From UBA1189 sp964570685 (GTDB taxonomy: Bacteria; Bacteroidota; Bacteroidia; Bacteroidales; Bacteroidaceae), in NCBI GenBank assembly GCA_964570685.1, contig CAZMZC010000007.1, positions 17,091 to 81,090 on the forward strand: a DNA stretch of 64,000 bases, written 5' to 3'. A program made the translations under genes and the position numbers. The notes beneath the pieces are model-generated. The model was given only the letters and a program-made list of their open reading frames with translations. It was not told the DNA's origin and did no database searches. Each line of letters starts with the position of its first letter. Position 1 is the stretch's first letter. Below are positions 33,246-42,337 of this stretch, piece by piece.

Positions 33246-35708
33246 GACAGCAGCTCTGCTGCTTTTATAAAACTTGCGGAACAGGTAGGGCTGCAGTGCG
33301 TAGGAGATGACGACGGTGGACGTCATGCCGATAACGGTGACCAAGCCCACGGAGCGTATGGCGGGGTGCACGGCAAAGAACAGCGAGCCTACACCTACCA
33401 GCAGCACGAAGGCCGAGAACACGATGGCCGACTTGTGGGGCAGCAGCAGGTCGCCCGTGCCGCGATGTCGCGCCAGCAAACCCTCCATGATGAAGATGCT
33501 GTAGTCCACACCGATGCCGAAGATGAAGGTAGACACTACGATGTTGATGAGGTTGAACTGCATGCCCGTCATGGCCATCACACCTATAACGATGTACCAG
33601 CTTAGTGCCATGGGTAGGAAGGCGATGACAGCGAGCAGCACGCTGCGGAACGATACGAGCAGCACCACGAACACGAAGGCCATGGAGATGTAGAGCGCCG
33701 TATTGAAATCGTCGTTGATGAGCTCCACCGTCTGTCCCGTGTAGTAGTAGGGGTCCACCACCAGGAAGTGGGGCGAGGCTGCGTTCACGGCATCGCATAG
33801 GGGCGTGAGCTGCTCTTTAGGCACTTGCACGGGGAAGAATATCATATAATTCTCGCCACTCTTCTCGATGATTATCGACTGCAGCATCGCAGGCAATGCC
33901 TCGCTCTCGAAGATATAGTTCGGTTCATAGTGTGCCGTGGCCATATCGAAGAAGGGGGCATACATAGGAGTGTTGAGCCCGGTCTGGGGGGCATGCTTGT
34001 CGATGAGGTCGCTCACACGTGCCAGGCGCTCCTCGTCCCAATAGCCGTGCCACTGGGCCAGGCGCTCGCGCTGCTGCTCCTTCGACACGAGCAGTCCCGC
34101 GGGGTTGGTATAGCTGCGCAGCAGTCCGTCGGCCTTGAGCGTGTCGAGCACGGCAGCCAATGCGTGAGCATAGGTGATGGCGCTGTCGGGGTGAGCGGCC
34201 GAAGCGGCAAAGTAGGTGGTGGTGCATCCCGAGGGCGACTTCGAGGCCAGCAGGTCCATCGTGCGCTGCACATCGGGCTCGGTGTATCCGATGTTCTTCA
34301 GGTTGGAGTCGAAGGTGAGTCCGCGCGAAGCGATGATACACACCACGCTCACCACCACGATACCCCACACGAGCAGGGGCTTGCGGTCGAAGGGGTAGCT
34401 GTTGATACGGTCGATGAGTGCAAAGGCACGGTGGCTGCGGCGGGTGCGGCGCTTGCTGAAGAAGTGTGGCAGATAGAAGAGGCAGAAGAGCGTGGTACCC
34501 ACAATCTCGAAAGCGGCAAAGAAGCCGAAGTCGCGCAGCAGCTCGCTCTTGGTGAGCAGCAGTCCCATGAAGGAGCCTATCGTGGTGAGTGCACCGAGGA
34601 TGACGGGGCGTGTCTGGTCGCGCAGTATCTGTATGGGGTCTTCCACATACTTCGTATGGGTGAGCACATGCAGGCAATAGCTCAGTGCCACGCCCACTAC
34701 CACGGCACCCAGCCCCAGCACCATCAACGACATCTTACCCTTGATGAGATACACCATGCCCAGAGCAAAGATGCTGCCATAGACGACGGGCATCACCATG
34801 AGCGGGATGGTGCTTTTGTTGCGGAAGCACAGGGCGATGACAAAGCAGATGACCAGCAGCGCCACGCCCATTGTGCGCACCAGGTCGAGCTTGATGCGGG
34901 TAGAGTTGTAGGCGCTCTGTATGGGCGAACCGCTATAGCCTATGCGCACATCGGGATAGCTCTCCTCCACCTGGGCGATGGCCTCCTCCATCTCGGCCAC
35001 CAGCTGTCCGTTCTTGCCCGACTCGCTGGAGCTGATAGAGGGGAATATATAGCCTTGGCAGATAGTCTCGTCGCCCGTGAAGAGGTGATTGTCGACAAGT
35101 GCCATCTGTTTCGCTTCGCCACTGCCACCAAACTGTCCGGCAAGGCGCTTGGCCAGCACGCTACGCAGCCCTATGGGGTCGTGTGTCACAAGCGGCTGCA
35201 GCATGCTCCCCATCTCTGAGAGCAGCATGTCATAGTTCTCGGCCATCACCTGCGCCACATTGTCATCGGTGAGCAAGCTGTCGATATGGGCATAGTCGCC
35301 CGGCTCGATGTACGAGGGCAGGTTGCCCAGCATATACTCCACTGCACCGGCGAGCATATCCTCATCGAGCACATAGAGCGTAGAGGCCACATAGTGGTGT
35401 GCGGTATCCATCTCCTCCAAGAGTGTGAAGAACTCGTCGCACGCCTCGGTGAGCACGTAGGGCTCCACCTCCTCGCTCTCGGGCTCGAAGATGACCGTGA
35501 TGCGATCCTTCACCTTCAGGTCGGCAAAGGCCAACTGCCCGCTACCCGTGTCGGCCGCAGGTACCAGCTTGGCAATATCTTCCTCCAAGTGAAGCTTAGA
35601 ACCTAAAAATCCGAACACGCCCAACGTGACCGCGAGCGAGAGGTACATGACCACCTTATGCTTGCCGAAATAGCGGTATGCCGCTACTGTGATGTCCGAT
35701 GCTTTCAT
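33207..35708 (-). CDS. MMPL/RND-family lipid exporter
   Basis: 833-aa inner-membrane protein with the RND layout: one N-terminal helix, a large periplasmic domain (about 40-250), five to six helices (250-400), a second helix and periplasmic domain (430-640), and a final helix set (650-815). The first set contains VLGLGAVVVGVALSYCLHVL and the last FIFGIGVDYSIFIMEGLL. Homologues in aryl-polyene and related clusters move the finished lipid out of the inner membrane. The last residues, NDHNSQLTIHNS, are encoded by the AATTGTGAATTGTC-type repeat that fills the gap to the next gene, so the original C-terminus has probably been changed. Confidence 0.88.
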   Translation of the reverse strand: MKASDITVAAYRYFGKHKVVMYLSLAVTLGVFGFLGSKLHLEEDIAKLVPAADTGSGQLAFADLKVKDRITVIFEPESEEVEPYVLTEACDEFFTLLEEMDTAHHYVASTLYVLDEDMLAGAVEYMLGNLPSYIEPGDYAHIDSLLTDDNVAQVMAENYDMLLSEMGSMLQPLVTHDPIGLRSVLAKRLAGQFGGSGEAKQMALVDNHLFTGDETICQGYIFPSISSSESGKNGQLVAEMEEAIAQVEESYPDVRIGYSGSPIQSAYNSTRIKLDLVRTMGVALLVICFVIALCFRNKSTIPLMVMPVVYGSIFALGMVYLIKGKMSLMVLGLGAVVVGVALSYCLHVLTHTKYVEDPIQILRDQTRPVILGALTTIGSFMGLLLTKSELLRDFGFFAAFEIVGTTLFCLFYLPHFFSKRRTRRSHRAFALIDRINSYPFDRKPLLVWGIVVVSVVCIIASRGLTFDSNLKNIGYTEPDVQRTMDLLASKSPSGCTTTYFAASAAHPDSAITYAHALAAVLDTLKADGLLRSYTNPAGLLVSKEQQRERLAQWHGYWDEERLARVSDLIDKHAPQTGLNTPMYAPFFDMATAHYEPNYIFESEALPAMLQSIIIEKSGENYMIFFPVQVPKEQLTPLCDAVNAASPHFLVVDPYYYTGQTVELINDDFNTALYISMAFVFVVLLVSFRSVLLAVIAFLPMALSWYIVIGVMAMTGMQFNLINIVVSTFIFGIGVDYSIFIMEGLLARHRGTGDLLLPHKSAIVFSAFVLLVGVGSLFFAVHPAIRSVGLVTVIGMTSTVVISYALQPYLFRKFYKSSRAAVNDHNSQLTIHNS

Positions 35709-35755
35709 CCTGTTTCTCTTTATAAATAAACTATTCTACTCTACTCGGGTATATC

Positions 35756-36487
35756 TCAAGTGTATAGTCCTCCGTTGATGGAGATGACCTCACCGGTGAT
35801 GTAGCTCGATCGTTCCGAAGCAAGGAACGAGACGAGGTCGGCCACCTCCTGCGCATTGCCGAAGCGCCCCATGGGGATACTCTGCTTGAGTGCCTCTTCA
35901 TCGAGTCCCTCGGTCATGTCGGTAGTGATGAATCCCGGTGCGATGGCGTTGACCGTGATGTTGCGATTTGCCACCTCAAGGGCCAGTGCCTTGGTGGTAG
36001 CGATGAGTGCTCCCTTGGCTGCCGAGTAGTTGCACTGCCCGGGCAGTCCCTTGATGCCGCTCACCGATGCCATATTGATGATGCGCCCGTGGCGCTTGCG
36101 GGCCATACGCTTGAGCACGGGTTGTGTGACGTGGTAGAAGCCGTCCAATGTGGTATTGATGACATTGTGCCACTGGGCATCCTCCATAAAGAGCAGTACG
36201 GCATCGCTGCGCATACCGGCATTGTTGACGAGTACGTTGATATAGTCGTCCTTGCCGTGAGACGAGGCCCAAGCCTCCAGTGCGGCATGCGTAGCCTCCT
36301 TGTCAGATACGTCGAAGGGCAGCAGTTCGGCTGTGCCGCCCTCGGCCTCAATCATTTCTTTCACTTCGATAGCCTTCTGCTCGGCCGAACGGTAGTTGAT
36401 GAGTATGGCAAATCCGTCTTTGGCCAACTGCAGGCAAACAGCACGGCCTATGCCGCGCGAGCCACCGGTAACTAATGCGTATTTCAT
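35756..36487 (-). CDS. fabG: 3-Ketoacyl-ACP reductase (FabG-like SDR)
   Basis: 243 aa. NADPH motif TGGSRGIGRAVCLQL near 7-21, NNAGMRSDAVLLF near 88, and the catalytic Ser-Tyr-Lys set: IINMASVSGIKG near 137, then YSAAKGALIATTK near 153. It ends GEVISINGGLYT. It reduces the 3-keto group formed by the cluster's ketosynthase. It sits inside the lipid operon, so it is probably a dedicated copy rather than the housekeeping FabG. Confidence 0.93.
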   Translation of the reverse strand: MKYALVTGGSRGIGRAVCLQLAKDGFAILINYRSAEQKAIEVKEMIEAEGGTAELLPFDVSDKEATHAALEAWASSHGKDDYINVLVNNAGMRSDAVLLFMEDAQWHNVINTTLDGFYHVTQPVLKRMARKRHGRIINMASVSGIKGLPGQCNYSAAKGALIATTKALALEVANRNITVNAIAPGFITTDMTEGLDEEALKQSIPMGRFGNAQEVADLVSFLASERSSYITGEVISINGGLYT

Positions 36488-36507
36488 ATTTTGAGTTTGT
36501 GAGTTTT

Positions 36508-37977
36508 TTAGTTTATGAGTTTCAATTCATCACCTACCACATATCCTGCTGTTTGTATCGAGGCCATCAATACCCCGAGCATACCGTGCAGGGTGAGGTT
36601 CTGCCCTGTGAAGAAGAGGTTGGGGATGGGCGATTTGGGAGTGAGGATAGTCTGCATCAGTGCATCGCAATCCTTGCGTATGCCGTAAGCCGAGCCCTGC
36701 ACCGTGCCTGTATAGTCGCGGTAGGTAAGCGGACTGCTGGTATACACCTTCTCAATGTTGCCTGCCAGCTCGGGAATATAGCGCACGGCAAGCTGTATGG
36801 CCTCTTCGGCCTTACGCTGCTTGAATTCCTTGTACCCCTCGGGGCGATGTCCAATGCGGCTGTCGCTCCACTCGGCTACCTGTTCCCACAGCATCGGGGT
36901 GAGGAGGTCTACGGTCGTAGCATAGCCCTCAGCACTGGCTGGCGGGCAAGCGAAGTTGATGAAGAGACTTTCCGTGGGACTCCCCTTGCCATAGTCGGCG
37001 TGCCAGATATCGGGCATCTCGTGGATATAGATGCCTCGGTTGCGGTACTTCACGGTATGCGGCTTCAGCATCAGCTGAGTGGTAAACATGCCATAGCTGT
37101 TGACCAAGTTGTTGATGCGGCGGCGGTAGATGTTGCGTATCATGCTGCTCTCCTTGATGAGGGCAAGCGTGGTAGCGGGATGGGCATTCGACACGATGGT
37201 ACGGGCTGTATACACATTGCCATCGGCTGTAATGACCTCGGCTATGCGCCCCTGACGCTCCACCAGTTCGGTCACTCGAGCGCGTGTGACAAGGGTGCCG
37301 CCCATCGCTCTGAACTGGTCGGCAATATGGTGTACCAGTGTGCCTCCACCGCCTTGCAAGCGGTAGGAGCCCTGGATGAATGAGTTAATCGACTGCGAGA
37401 AAGCATAGAGCGGGAGCTTCTCGGTGAGTTCGCTCTTGACACAGCCGCCTACGATGACTTGGCGTAGCACGGGACTCTTCATCTGCTCATTGAAGAAACG
37501 GTAGGCCGAGGTGGTGAAACTCTCGGTGGAGAAGATATCCCAGTCGGGGCGGAGCGAGTCGTATAGGTGGTCGCTGATGCCTCTGAACACATCGACCAAA
37601 GCCGTGATGCCCCGACGGTCGTCGGGGAACTGCTCCACGAGGGTCTCAATGAAGCGGTCGTAGTCGTGTGAGAAGCGGTAGGACTGTCCTTGATAGATGA
37701 CCTCCTCGAAGCAATCATCATCGAGACGGTGCCAGGGAAGTCCCTCAAGGTTGAAGTACGCTACCAGTGGATGCATCATCTCGCCCTTGCCTACGCCACC
37801 CACGTAGTGGAAGCCCGTGTCGAAATGGTGACCCGCACGGCGGAATACCTGGAAGGCACCACCTATCTCGGTACCCTGCTCAAGGATGCAGACGTTCAGG
37901 CCCTGCTTGGCCAATGCATAGCCACAGCCAAGACCGCCGAGTCCGGCACCGATAATGATGACATCGTATTGCTGCAT
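36508..37977 (-). CDS. FAD-dependent oxidoreductase of the phytoene-desaturase/retinol-saturase type
   Basis: 489 aa from ATG 37977; an ATG 12 codons upstream (38013) overlaps the previous gene and is also possible. The dinucleotide motif DVIIIGAGLGGLGCGYALAK opens the protein, followed by LNVCILEQGTEIGGAFQVFR. The C-terminal FAD part reads FFTGQNLTLHGMLGVLMASI. The middle is as in carotenoid desaturases. In this operon it could introduce or saturate double bonds in the acyl chain. It is not part of classical aryl-polyene pathways, which makes the product hard to predict. Confidence 0.88.
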   Translation of the reverse strand: MQQYDVIIIGAGLGGLGCGYALAKQGLNVCILEQGTEIGGAFQVFRRAGHHFDTGFHYVGGVGKGEMMHPLVAYFNLEGLPWHRLDDDCFEEVIYQGQSYRFSHDYDRFIETLVEQFPDDRRGITALVDVFRGISDHLYDSLRPDWDIFSTESFTTSAYRFFNEQMKSPVLRQVIVGGCVKSELTEKLPLYAFSQSINSFIQGSYRLQGGGGTLVHHIADQFRAMGGTLVTRARVTELVERQGRIAEVITADGNVYTARTIVSNAHPATTLALIKESSMIRNIYRRRINNLVNSYGMFTTQLMLKPHTVKYRNRGIYIHEMPDIWHADYGKGSPTESLFINFACPPASAEGYATTVDLLTPMLWEQVAEWSDSRIGHRPEGYKEFKQRKAEEAIQLAVRYIPELAGNIEKVYTSSPLTYRDYTGTVQGSAYGIRKDCDALMQTILTPKSPIPNLFFTGQNLTLHGMLGVLMASIQTAGYVVGDELKLIN

Positions 37978-37997
37978 AAGCGAAAATCTTTTCTGTT

Positions 37998-38384
37998 CTA
38001 TTTGTTCACGCATAGCTCCCCACTCAGTGTGAGGTATGCCTGCTCCTGCCCATCTACATTGGCTTTGATGGCATAGCCCTCCTCGCTCTCGGTGAGGCTG
38101 ACGAGTATCTGCAGTTCCTCCTCGCTGGCAGGGGTGAGCAGGGAGATGAAGCGGCAGTTCTTGATGTTGGCAAAGCTCAGCGGAGCATCTGCTATCTGTT
38201 GGGCACACTCCTTGACCATCTCTACGGTGCATACACCTGGCGAGATGGGGTTGCCGCGGAAGTGGCCTTTATAGATCTCGTGGTCGGGGTTGAGCGTTAC
38301 GCGGAAGATGGTGCCCTCCTCGCGGCGTTCAACGGAGTTGATAGTAAAGTATCGGTTCAGTAACATTTCTCTTGTAGTTTTCAT
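37998..38384 (-). CDS. FabZ-like 3-hydroxyacyl-ACP dehydratase
   Basis: 128 aa from the ATG at 38384, which overlaps the thioesterase stop (TAATG). Hot-dog fold, with HEIYKGHFRGNPISPGVCTV near residue 35-54 holding the catalytic His, and EMVKECAQQIA next. Closest in pattern to FabZ or the ApeI/ApeP dehydratases. One of two dehydratase-like genes in the operon. Confidence 0.82.
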   Translation of the reverse strand: MKTTREMLLNRYFTINSVERREEGTIFRVTLNPDHEIYKGHFRGNPISPGVCTVEMVKECAQQIADAPLSFANIKNCRFISLLTPASEEELQILVSLTESEEGYAIKANVDGQEQAYLTLSGELCVNK

Positions 38385-38827
38385 TATCGCTGTCCCCATC
38401 GCCTCTGCCATTCCTTGTAGAAAGCGGGAGCAGCCAGCTCTGTCTCGTGATTGTCTTCGCGGACAAAATGTTGGGTTGTAGTGGCTTCGGTCATCAGCGC
38501 CCGATCGCTCTTGCGGAGTATCTGGTAGCGGTAGATGATTTTCGAAGCGTGGGTAGGCACATACTCGATGCGCACGATGATGGTTTCCTCGTAGGGGATG
38601 ACCTGTCTGTATTGTATCTGCAGGTCGGTGACGGGTACGATGTATCCGTGGTCGAGGAAGGAGAGGTACTCGAGTCCGTACTTGTGCCCGAAAGCTTCAC
38701 GTGCGGTCTCCAGGTACTTCACATAGTTGCCATGCCATACTACGCGCAGTGCATCAATGTCGTAGAACGAGATGGTGCGCTCATACTCTGCCCATAGCAA
38801 GGGTAGGTCGGTCTTACTTGCTTTCAT
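38384..38827 (-). CDS. Acyl-CoA/ACP thioesterase, 4HBT (YbgC) family
   Basis: 147 aa. Hot-dog protein with the signature YDIDALRVVWHGNYVKYLE near residue 22-40, where the Asp is the usual catalytic residue. It overlaps the preceding dehydratase gene by 14 bases and the following one by 3, so translation is coupled. It probably releases or trims acyl-ACP or acyl-CoA in the pathway, like ApeK of aryl-polyene clusters. Confidence 0.85.
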   Translation of the reverse strand: MKASKTDLPLLWAEYERTISFYDIDALRVVWHGNYVKYLETAREAFGHKYGLEYLSFLDHGYIVPVTDLQIQYRQVIPYEETIIVRIEYVPTHASKIIYRYQILRKSDRALMTEATTTQHFVREDNHETELAAPAFYKEWQRRWGQR

Positions 38828-39239
38828 CGGTGGCCAACTTCATCTTGCAGGTAGCCACCAGTTGGTCGGCCACCTTGGTCTCTGCCGTGATAAGGGTGAT
38901 ATCATTGATTTCCGACACGATGCGTATGGTCGTATGCAGTGTGTCGCCTTTAGCGGGGTAGAAAGTGAAACGGCAGTTCTTCACGTCGCCTATATAACCC
39001 AATTTGACGCTGTCGGCCTCCACAAGGTGCTTGTACCCTGTGTAGGCCGCAGCAGTCTGGGCTATATGCTCAATGATACCTACTTCGGCAAACTTGTCCT
39101 CGATGCAGAAGATGTTGTCTTCGCGTATGGTGAGGCTCGACGAGTAGTTCTTCTCATTGATGCGGCTGAATGAGTCGAGCATCACGATGGGTGCCCGCTG
39201 CGGTATCAGCTGCTCGATGTCCGTAGTGGTATACGACAT
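38814..39239 (-). CDS. Beta-hydroxyacyl-ACP dehydratase-like hot-dog protein
   Basis: 141 aa from the ATG at 39239 (a TTG 6 bases upstream is in frame but overlaps the ACP stop). It begins DIEQLIPQRAPIVMLDSFSR, like the LPHRxPFLLVD opening of dehydratases, and has FAEVGIIEHIAQTAAAYTGY, the central helix. It is more divergent than the FabZ-like gene and lacks an obvious GHF motif; it resembles the second dehydratase (ApeP-like) of aryl-polyene clusters. Confidence 0.75.
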   Translation of the reverse strand: MSYTTTDIEQLIPQRAPIVMLDSFSRINEKNYSSSLTIREDNIFCIEDKFAEVGIIEHIAQTAAAYTGYKHLVEADSVKLGYIGDVKNCRFTFYPAKGDTLHTTIRIVSEINDITLITAETKVADQLVATCKMKLATDESK

Positions 39240-39241
39240 AA

Positions 39242-39484
39242 TCAAGCCAAGCGAGTGTATACAAACTCGTACAGGTCGCCGAAGGTGCGGATAGTTCCTA
39301 TCTCAGAGTTCTGGATGGTAACGCCGAACTCCTCGTCGATGAGACCTACCATATCTACAAGGCTCAGGCTGTCGAGGTGCAGGGTCTCCTTGATGGGAGC
39401 CTCGGCAGTGATTTCAGAGGTTTCTACTTCAAATTCATCGGCTAGGATAGTGACCATCTTCTCAATCATTTCGTTCTTTTCCAT
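39242..39484 (-). CDS. Acyl carrier protein
   Basis: 80 aa, acidic and helical. The 4'-phosphopantetheine site is the Ser in HLDSLSLVDMV (Ser39). It is a cluster-specific ACP: the sequence differs from the highly conserved housekeeping AcpP and it sits between the ketosynthase and dehydratase genes. Confidence 0.93.
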   Translation of the reverse strand: MEKNEMIEKMVTILADEFEVETSEITAEAPIKETLHLDSLSLVDMVGLIDEEFGVTIQNSEIGTIRTFGDLYEFVYTRLA

Positions 39485-39510
39485 TGTTCTTGTCGTTTTG
39501 TTATTGTTAA

Positions 39511-40734
39511 TTAAATGTTCTTGATTACTAAGGTCGAGTTGGTACCGCCAAATCCGAATGAGTTGCTGAGGAAGGTGTCAAACTCGTAGTTGTCGACACG
39601 CTTACCCGGGATATTCAGCTTGGCTGAGTCCTCATCGGGGTTCTCGAAGTTGAGGTTGGCAGCCACGAACTTGTTCTTCATCATCAAGATGGAATAGATG
39701 ACTTCGCTGGCACCTGCCATCCACATCTCGTGGCCGGTCTGCCCCTTGGTGGAGGTCACGTAGGGCATCTTGTCGCCAAATACGCTGTAGATAGCCTTGG
39801 CCTCGTTGGTGTCGCCGATGTGGGTCGATGTGGCGTGGGCGTTGATGTAGCCAATCTCTTCAATGCCGACTCCTGCCTCACGCAATGCCATCTCGAGCGA
39901 TGTGCGGGGACCGTCGACGTTGGGCGAGGATATGTGGTCGCCGTTCGATGAGAAGCCGTAGCCCAGCACCTCAGCAATGATGGGTGCACCGCGCTTGACG
40001 GCCGACTCGTAGCTCTCAAGGATTACCGTTGCGGCACCGCCACCCGGCACCAGACCGTCGCGGTCGCGGTCGAACGGACGTGAAGCACGTTCGGGAGCAT
40101 CCTCACGGGTGGAGAAGGCACTGATGCCGTCGAAGCTACCTATCGAGAAGGGGTTCACCTCCTGAGCGCCACCACACACGATGCAGTCCTGCAAGCCCCA
40201 CTTGATGAGCAGCGAGGCCAGGCCGATGGCGTGTGAGCCGCTGGCACAAGCACCCGAGATGGTGAGGTTGATGCCGCGCAGTTTGAAGAGGCAGCTGAGG
40301 TTCATCGTCACGGTGGAGTTCATCGACTGGAAGATGGCACCCGAGCCTACCAGGCGGGTGTTCTTCTTCTCGCGCATGATGTCTACACTCTTCACCACGG
40401 CATCGGCACTGCTGTCGTTGCCGTAGAGGATACCCACTACATGGTTGTTGATATACTCCTGGTCCAGCCCAGCCATCTTCAGTGCATCGGCCGTAGCGAG
40501 GTAGGCATACTGCGCCTCCTCGGGCATATATACACGGTGTGCACGGTCTACGATACCTTTCAGGTTGGGTGTATCGAGCTTGGCTGTCAGTCCCGACTGG
40601 AACCCCATCTCCTTGCGTACAGGGTCAAATACGATACCGGACTTCCCGGTATACAGTGCCTCCTTCACCTCGTCCAATGTCTTGCCGAGGCAGGAGTATA
40701 TACCCATTCCGGTGATTACTACTCTTCTGTTCAT
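39511..40734 (-). CDS. Beta-ketoacyl-ACP synthase (KAS I/II type)
   Basis: 407 aa condensing enzyme with the full catalytic triad: Cys163 in ISGACASGSHAIG, His300 in INAHATSTHIGD and His335 in KGQTGHEMWMAGASE. It elongates the acyl chain on the cluster's ACP. Only one KS is present and there is no chain-length-factor-like partner, unlike aryl-polyene and flexirubin clusters. Its ATG overlaps the acyltransferase stop. Confidence 0.94.
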   Translation of the reverse strand: MNRRVVITGMGIYSCLGKTLDEVKEALYTGKSGIVFDPVRKEMGFQSGLTAKLDTPNLKGIVDRAHRVYMPEEAQYAYLATADALKMAGLDQEYINNHVVGILYGNDSSADAVVKSVDIMREKKNTRLVGSGAIFQSMNSTVTMNLSCLFKLRGINLTISGACASGSHAIGLASLLIKWGLQDCIVCGGAQEVNPFSIGSFDGISAFSTREDAPERASRPFDRDRDGLVPGGGAATVILESYESAVKRGAPIIAEVLGYGFSSNGDHISSPNVDGPRTSLEMALREAGVGIEEIGYINAHATSTHIGDTNEAKAIYSVFGDKMPYVTSTKGQTGHEMWMAGASEVIYSILMMKNKFVAANLNFENPDEDSAKLNIPGKRVDNYEFDTFLSNSFGFGGTNSTLVIKNI

Positions 40735-42107
40735 TATCCTATATTATATAAATGTTTCTTCAATTCGTTGAAAAGGTGATTGCGCTTGGCCGCCAATGCC
40801 TTGATGGCCTGCTTGTCGCCAAAGTGGAAGTTCCACACACCGCGCGTCTTGGCAAACCACCGCTGATAGTAGATGACCACGAGCACCATCAGCACGAAGG
40901 TGATGACGTGGCCGATGGCTCCCAGCCAGTTGCCGCAGCAGAGCATCACCAGTGCGGGGATGATGCAGCAGAGCGGGAAGGTGATGAGCGCCATGGAGCC
41001 CACGTTGAATGAGCTGATAAACATGGGGTCGATGGCTCCGTTGATTTTCAGTCGGTGGAATAGCTTGGGCACGAGGAATACAGGCCACGTGAGGGCAAGG
41101 CCCGAGACGAACAGGGGCAGTGTGGCTATCAGCACCAGCAGGCGTGCGATGAGGTTACCCATGCCGGGGCGCTTGGCCAGCACCCAGTCGCGCATGCCGA
41201 GCCTGCGGGTCTCCTCATCCACCTCGCGAGCCTCCTTATATATATTGTCCATAGCCTCGGGGTCCCTGGCCTTGGCAGCCTCGAGCGCGACGAAGAGCTG
41301 CTTGTCTGCTGCCAGCTTGTCTACCACATAGTCGGGGTTGCGCCCATCCTTGCGGGCATACTCCTTACCGAACTCACTGCCCCGCAGGTAGTCGATGGCG
41401 GTGTAGTTGTCCAGGTCGGTGATGTTGAGCATCATGTCGCCTATCTGCTTCTCCACGAGCGCGTTCACCTCACGGATGGTCGTGCGGGGCTTCTCCTTGT
41501 ACTTCTCGTAGTAGGGCGATAGGGCAATGGGGGTACCAAACTGCACCATCATGTTGTAGCGCGGGTGGAAATACTCCTCATAGTGGTGGGCAAAGGGCTG
41601 TATGTAGATTTCCTTCTCGTAGTGGGCCGTCTCGGCAGCCTCGAAGGCCAGCTTCAGATAGGCCAGCGAGAAGTAGCCCAGCCAGCGCTTGTCCTGATGT
41701 CCCGACTCGGGGAAGAGCATCAGTGTGCGTCCCTCGCTCAGCACGCGGCGAGCCACCTCGAAGGTCTTGTCGTTGCCTGCCATGGCCGCCTTGCCCTCAA
41801 AGCCCAGGCGAGACACAGGCAGCAGCCCCAGTCCGTCGAGCAGGGTGCTGAAGAGTTTGTTCTTGAACACGTCGCTGCGCACCATACAGTAGGGCTTGCG
41901 GTCCTTGATTACGATTTCGGTGTTCAGCGGGTCGTTGAGGCAGTTCTGGTGATTGCCCACCAGCAGCGTGGGTTGGCCAGGTTTAGGTAGGTTCTCCACT
42001 CCGATGGAGTAGATTTTGGGGTAGTAGAGCGAGTTCACCATCATCACGTAGTTGCGGAAACCACGGTATATCAGTCCCCCGCGTTCATTCTCATTCTTAC
42101 CGTCCAT
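40734..42107 (-). CDS. PlsC-type acyltransferase with C-terminal membrane domain
   Basis: 457 aa. The PlsC domain has NHQNCLNDPL near residue 52-61 (His and Asp as in the acyltransferase motif I, with the spacing seen in Bacteroidetes members), LLPVSRLGFEGKAA, and FPESGHQDKRWLGY near 140. After about residue 310 there are four hydrophobic helices. It probably attaches the finished chain to a lipid or glycerol head group at the inner membrane. First gene of the ten-gene operon, with a -7 box about 100 bases upstream. Confidence 0.88.
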   Translation of the reverse strand: MDGKNENERGGLIYRGFRNYVMMVNSLYYPKIYSIGVENLPKPGQPTLLVGNHQNCLNDPLNTEIVIKDRKPYCMVRSDVFKNKLFSTLLDGLGLLPVSRLGFEGKAAMAGNDKTFEVARRVLSEGRTLMLFPESGHQDKRWLGYFSLAYLKLAFEAAETAHYEKEIYIQPFAHHYEEYFHPRYNMMVQFGTPIALSPYYEKYKEKPRTTIREVNALVEKQIGDMMLNITDLDNYTAIDYLRGSEFGKEYARKDGRNPDYVVDKLAADKQLFVALEAAKARDPEAMDNIYKEAREVDEETRRLGMRDWVLAKRPGMGNLIARLLVLIATLPLFVSGLALTWPVFLVPKLFHRLKINGAIDPMFISSFNVGSMALITFPLCCIIPALVMLCCGNWLGAIGHVITFVLMVLVVIYYQRWFAKTRGVWNFHFGDKQAIKALAAKRNHLFNELKKHLYNIG

Positions 42108-42209
42108 TTCGTCTTTCTATTAAATTTTTCATGTCGCTGGTAGCACCACCGCCCGTCGCTCCGTTTGGTGGGGTGCAGTCAAGTTTTTCCTAAAAATGCA
42201 AATCGAACG

Positions 42210-42218
42210 GCAAAATTA
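42210..42218 (-). promoter_or_regulatory. -7 promoter box for the lipid operon
   Basis: TAATTTTGC on the reverse strand. The leader to the first ATG is about 100 bases. Confidence 0.55.
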
Positions 42219-42305
42219 GGGCTTTTTGTTTATATCCGAATGGTCAAAAATGATACAACATTGTTCAAAAACTCGCAATCCATGTGCGGCGTTTGTTTTT
42301 ATCGT

Positions 42306-42314
42306 TATATTTGC
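42306..42314 (+). promoter_or_regulatory. -7 promoter box for the first araC-like gene
   Basis: TATATTTGC, 24 bases before the start. It is divergent from the lipid operon promoter, about 90 bases away. Confidence 0.6.
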
Positions 42315-42337
42315 ACCACAAACTACACGAACAGCTT

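Noticed and set aside
37978..38232. 85-residue upstream extension of the FAD oxidoreductase
   Set aside because: It lies over the FabZ-like gene in another frame; the FAD motif should start near the N-terminus.
42123..42180. Possible hairpin in the lipid-operon leader (GGTGG/CCACC)
   Set aside because: Short, interrupted pairing; not convincing as an attenuator.
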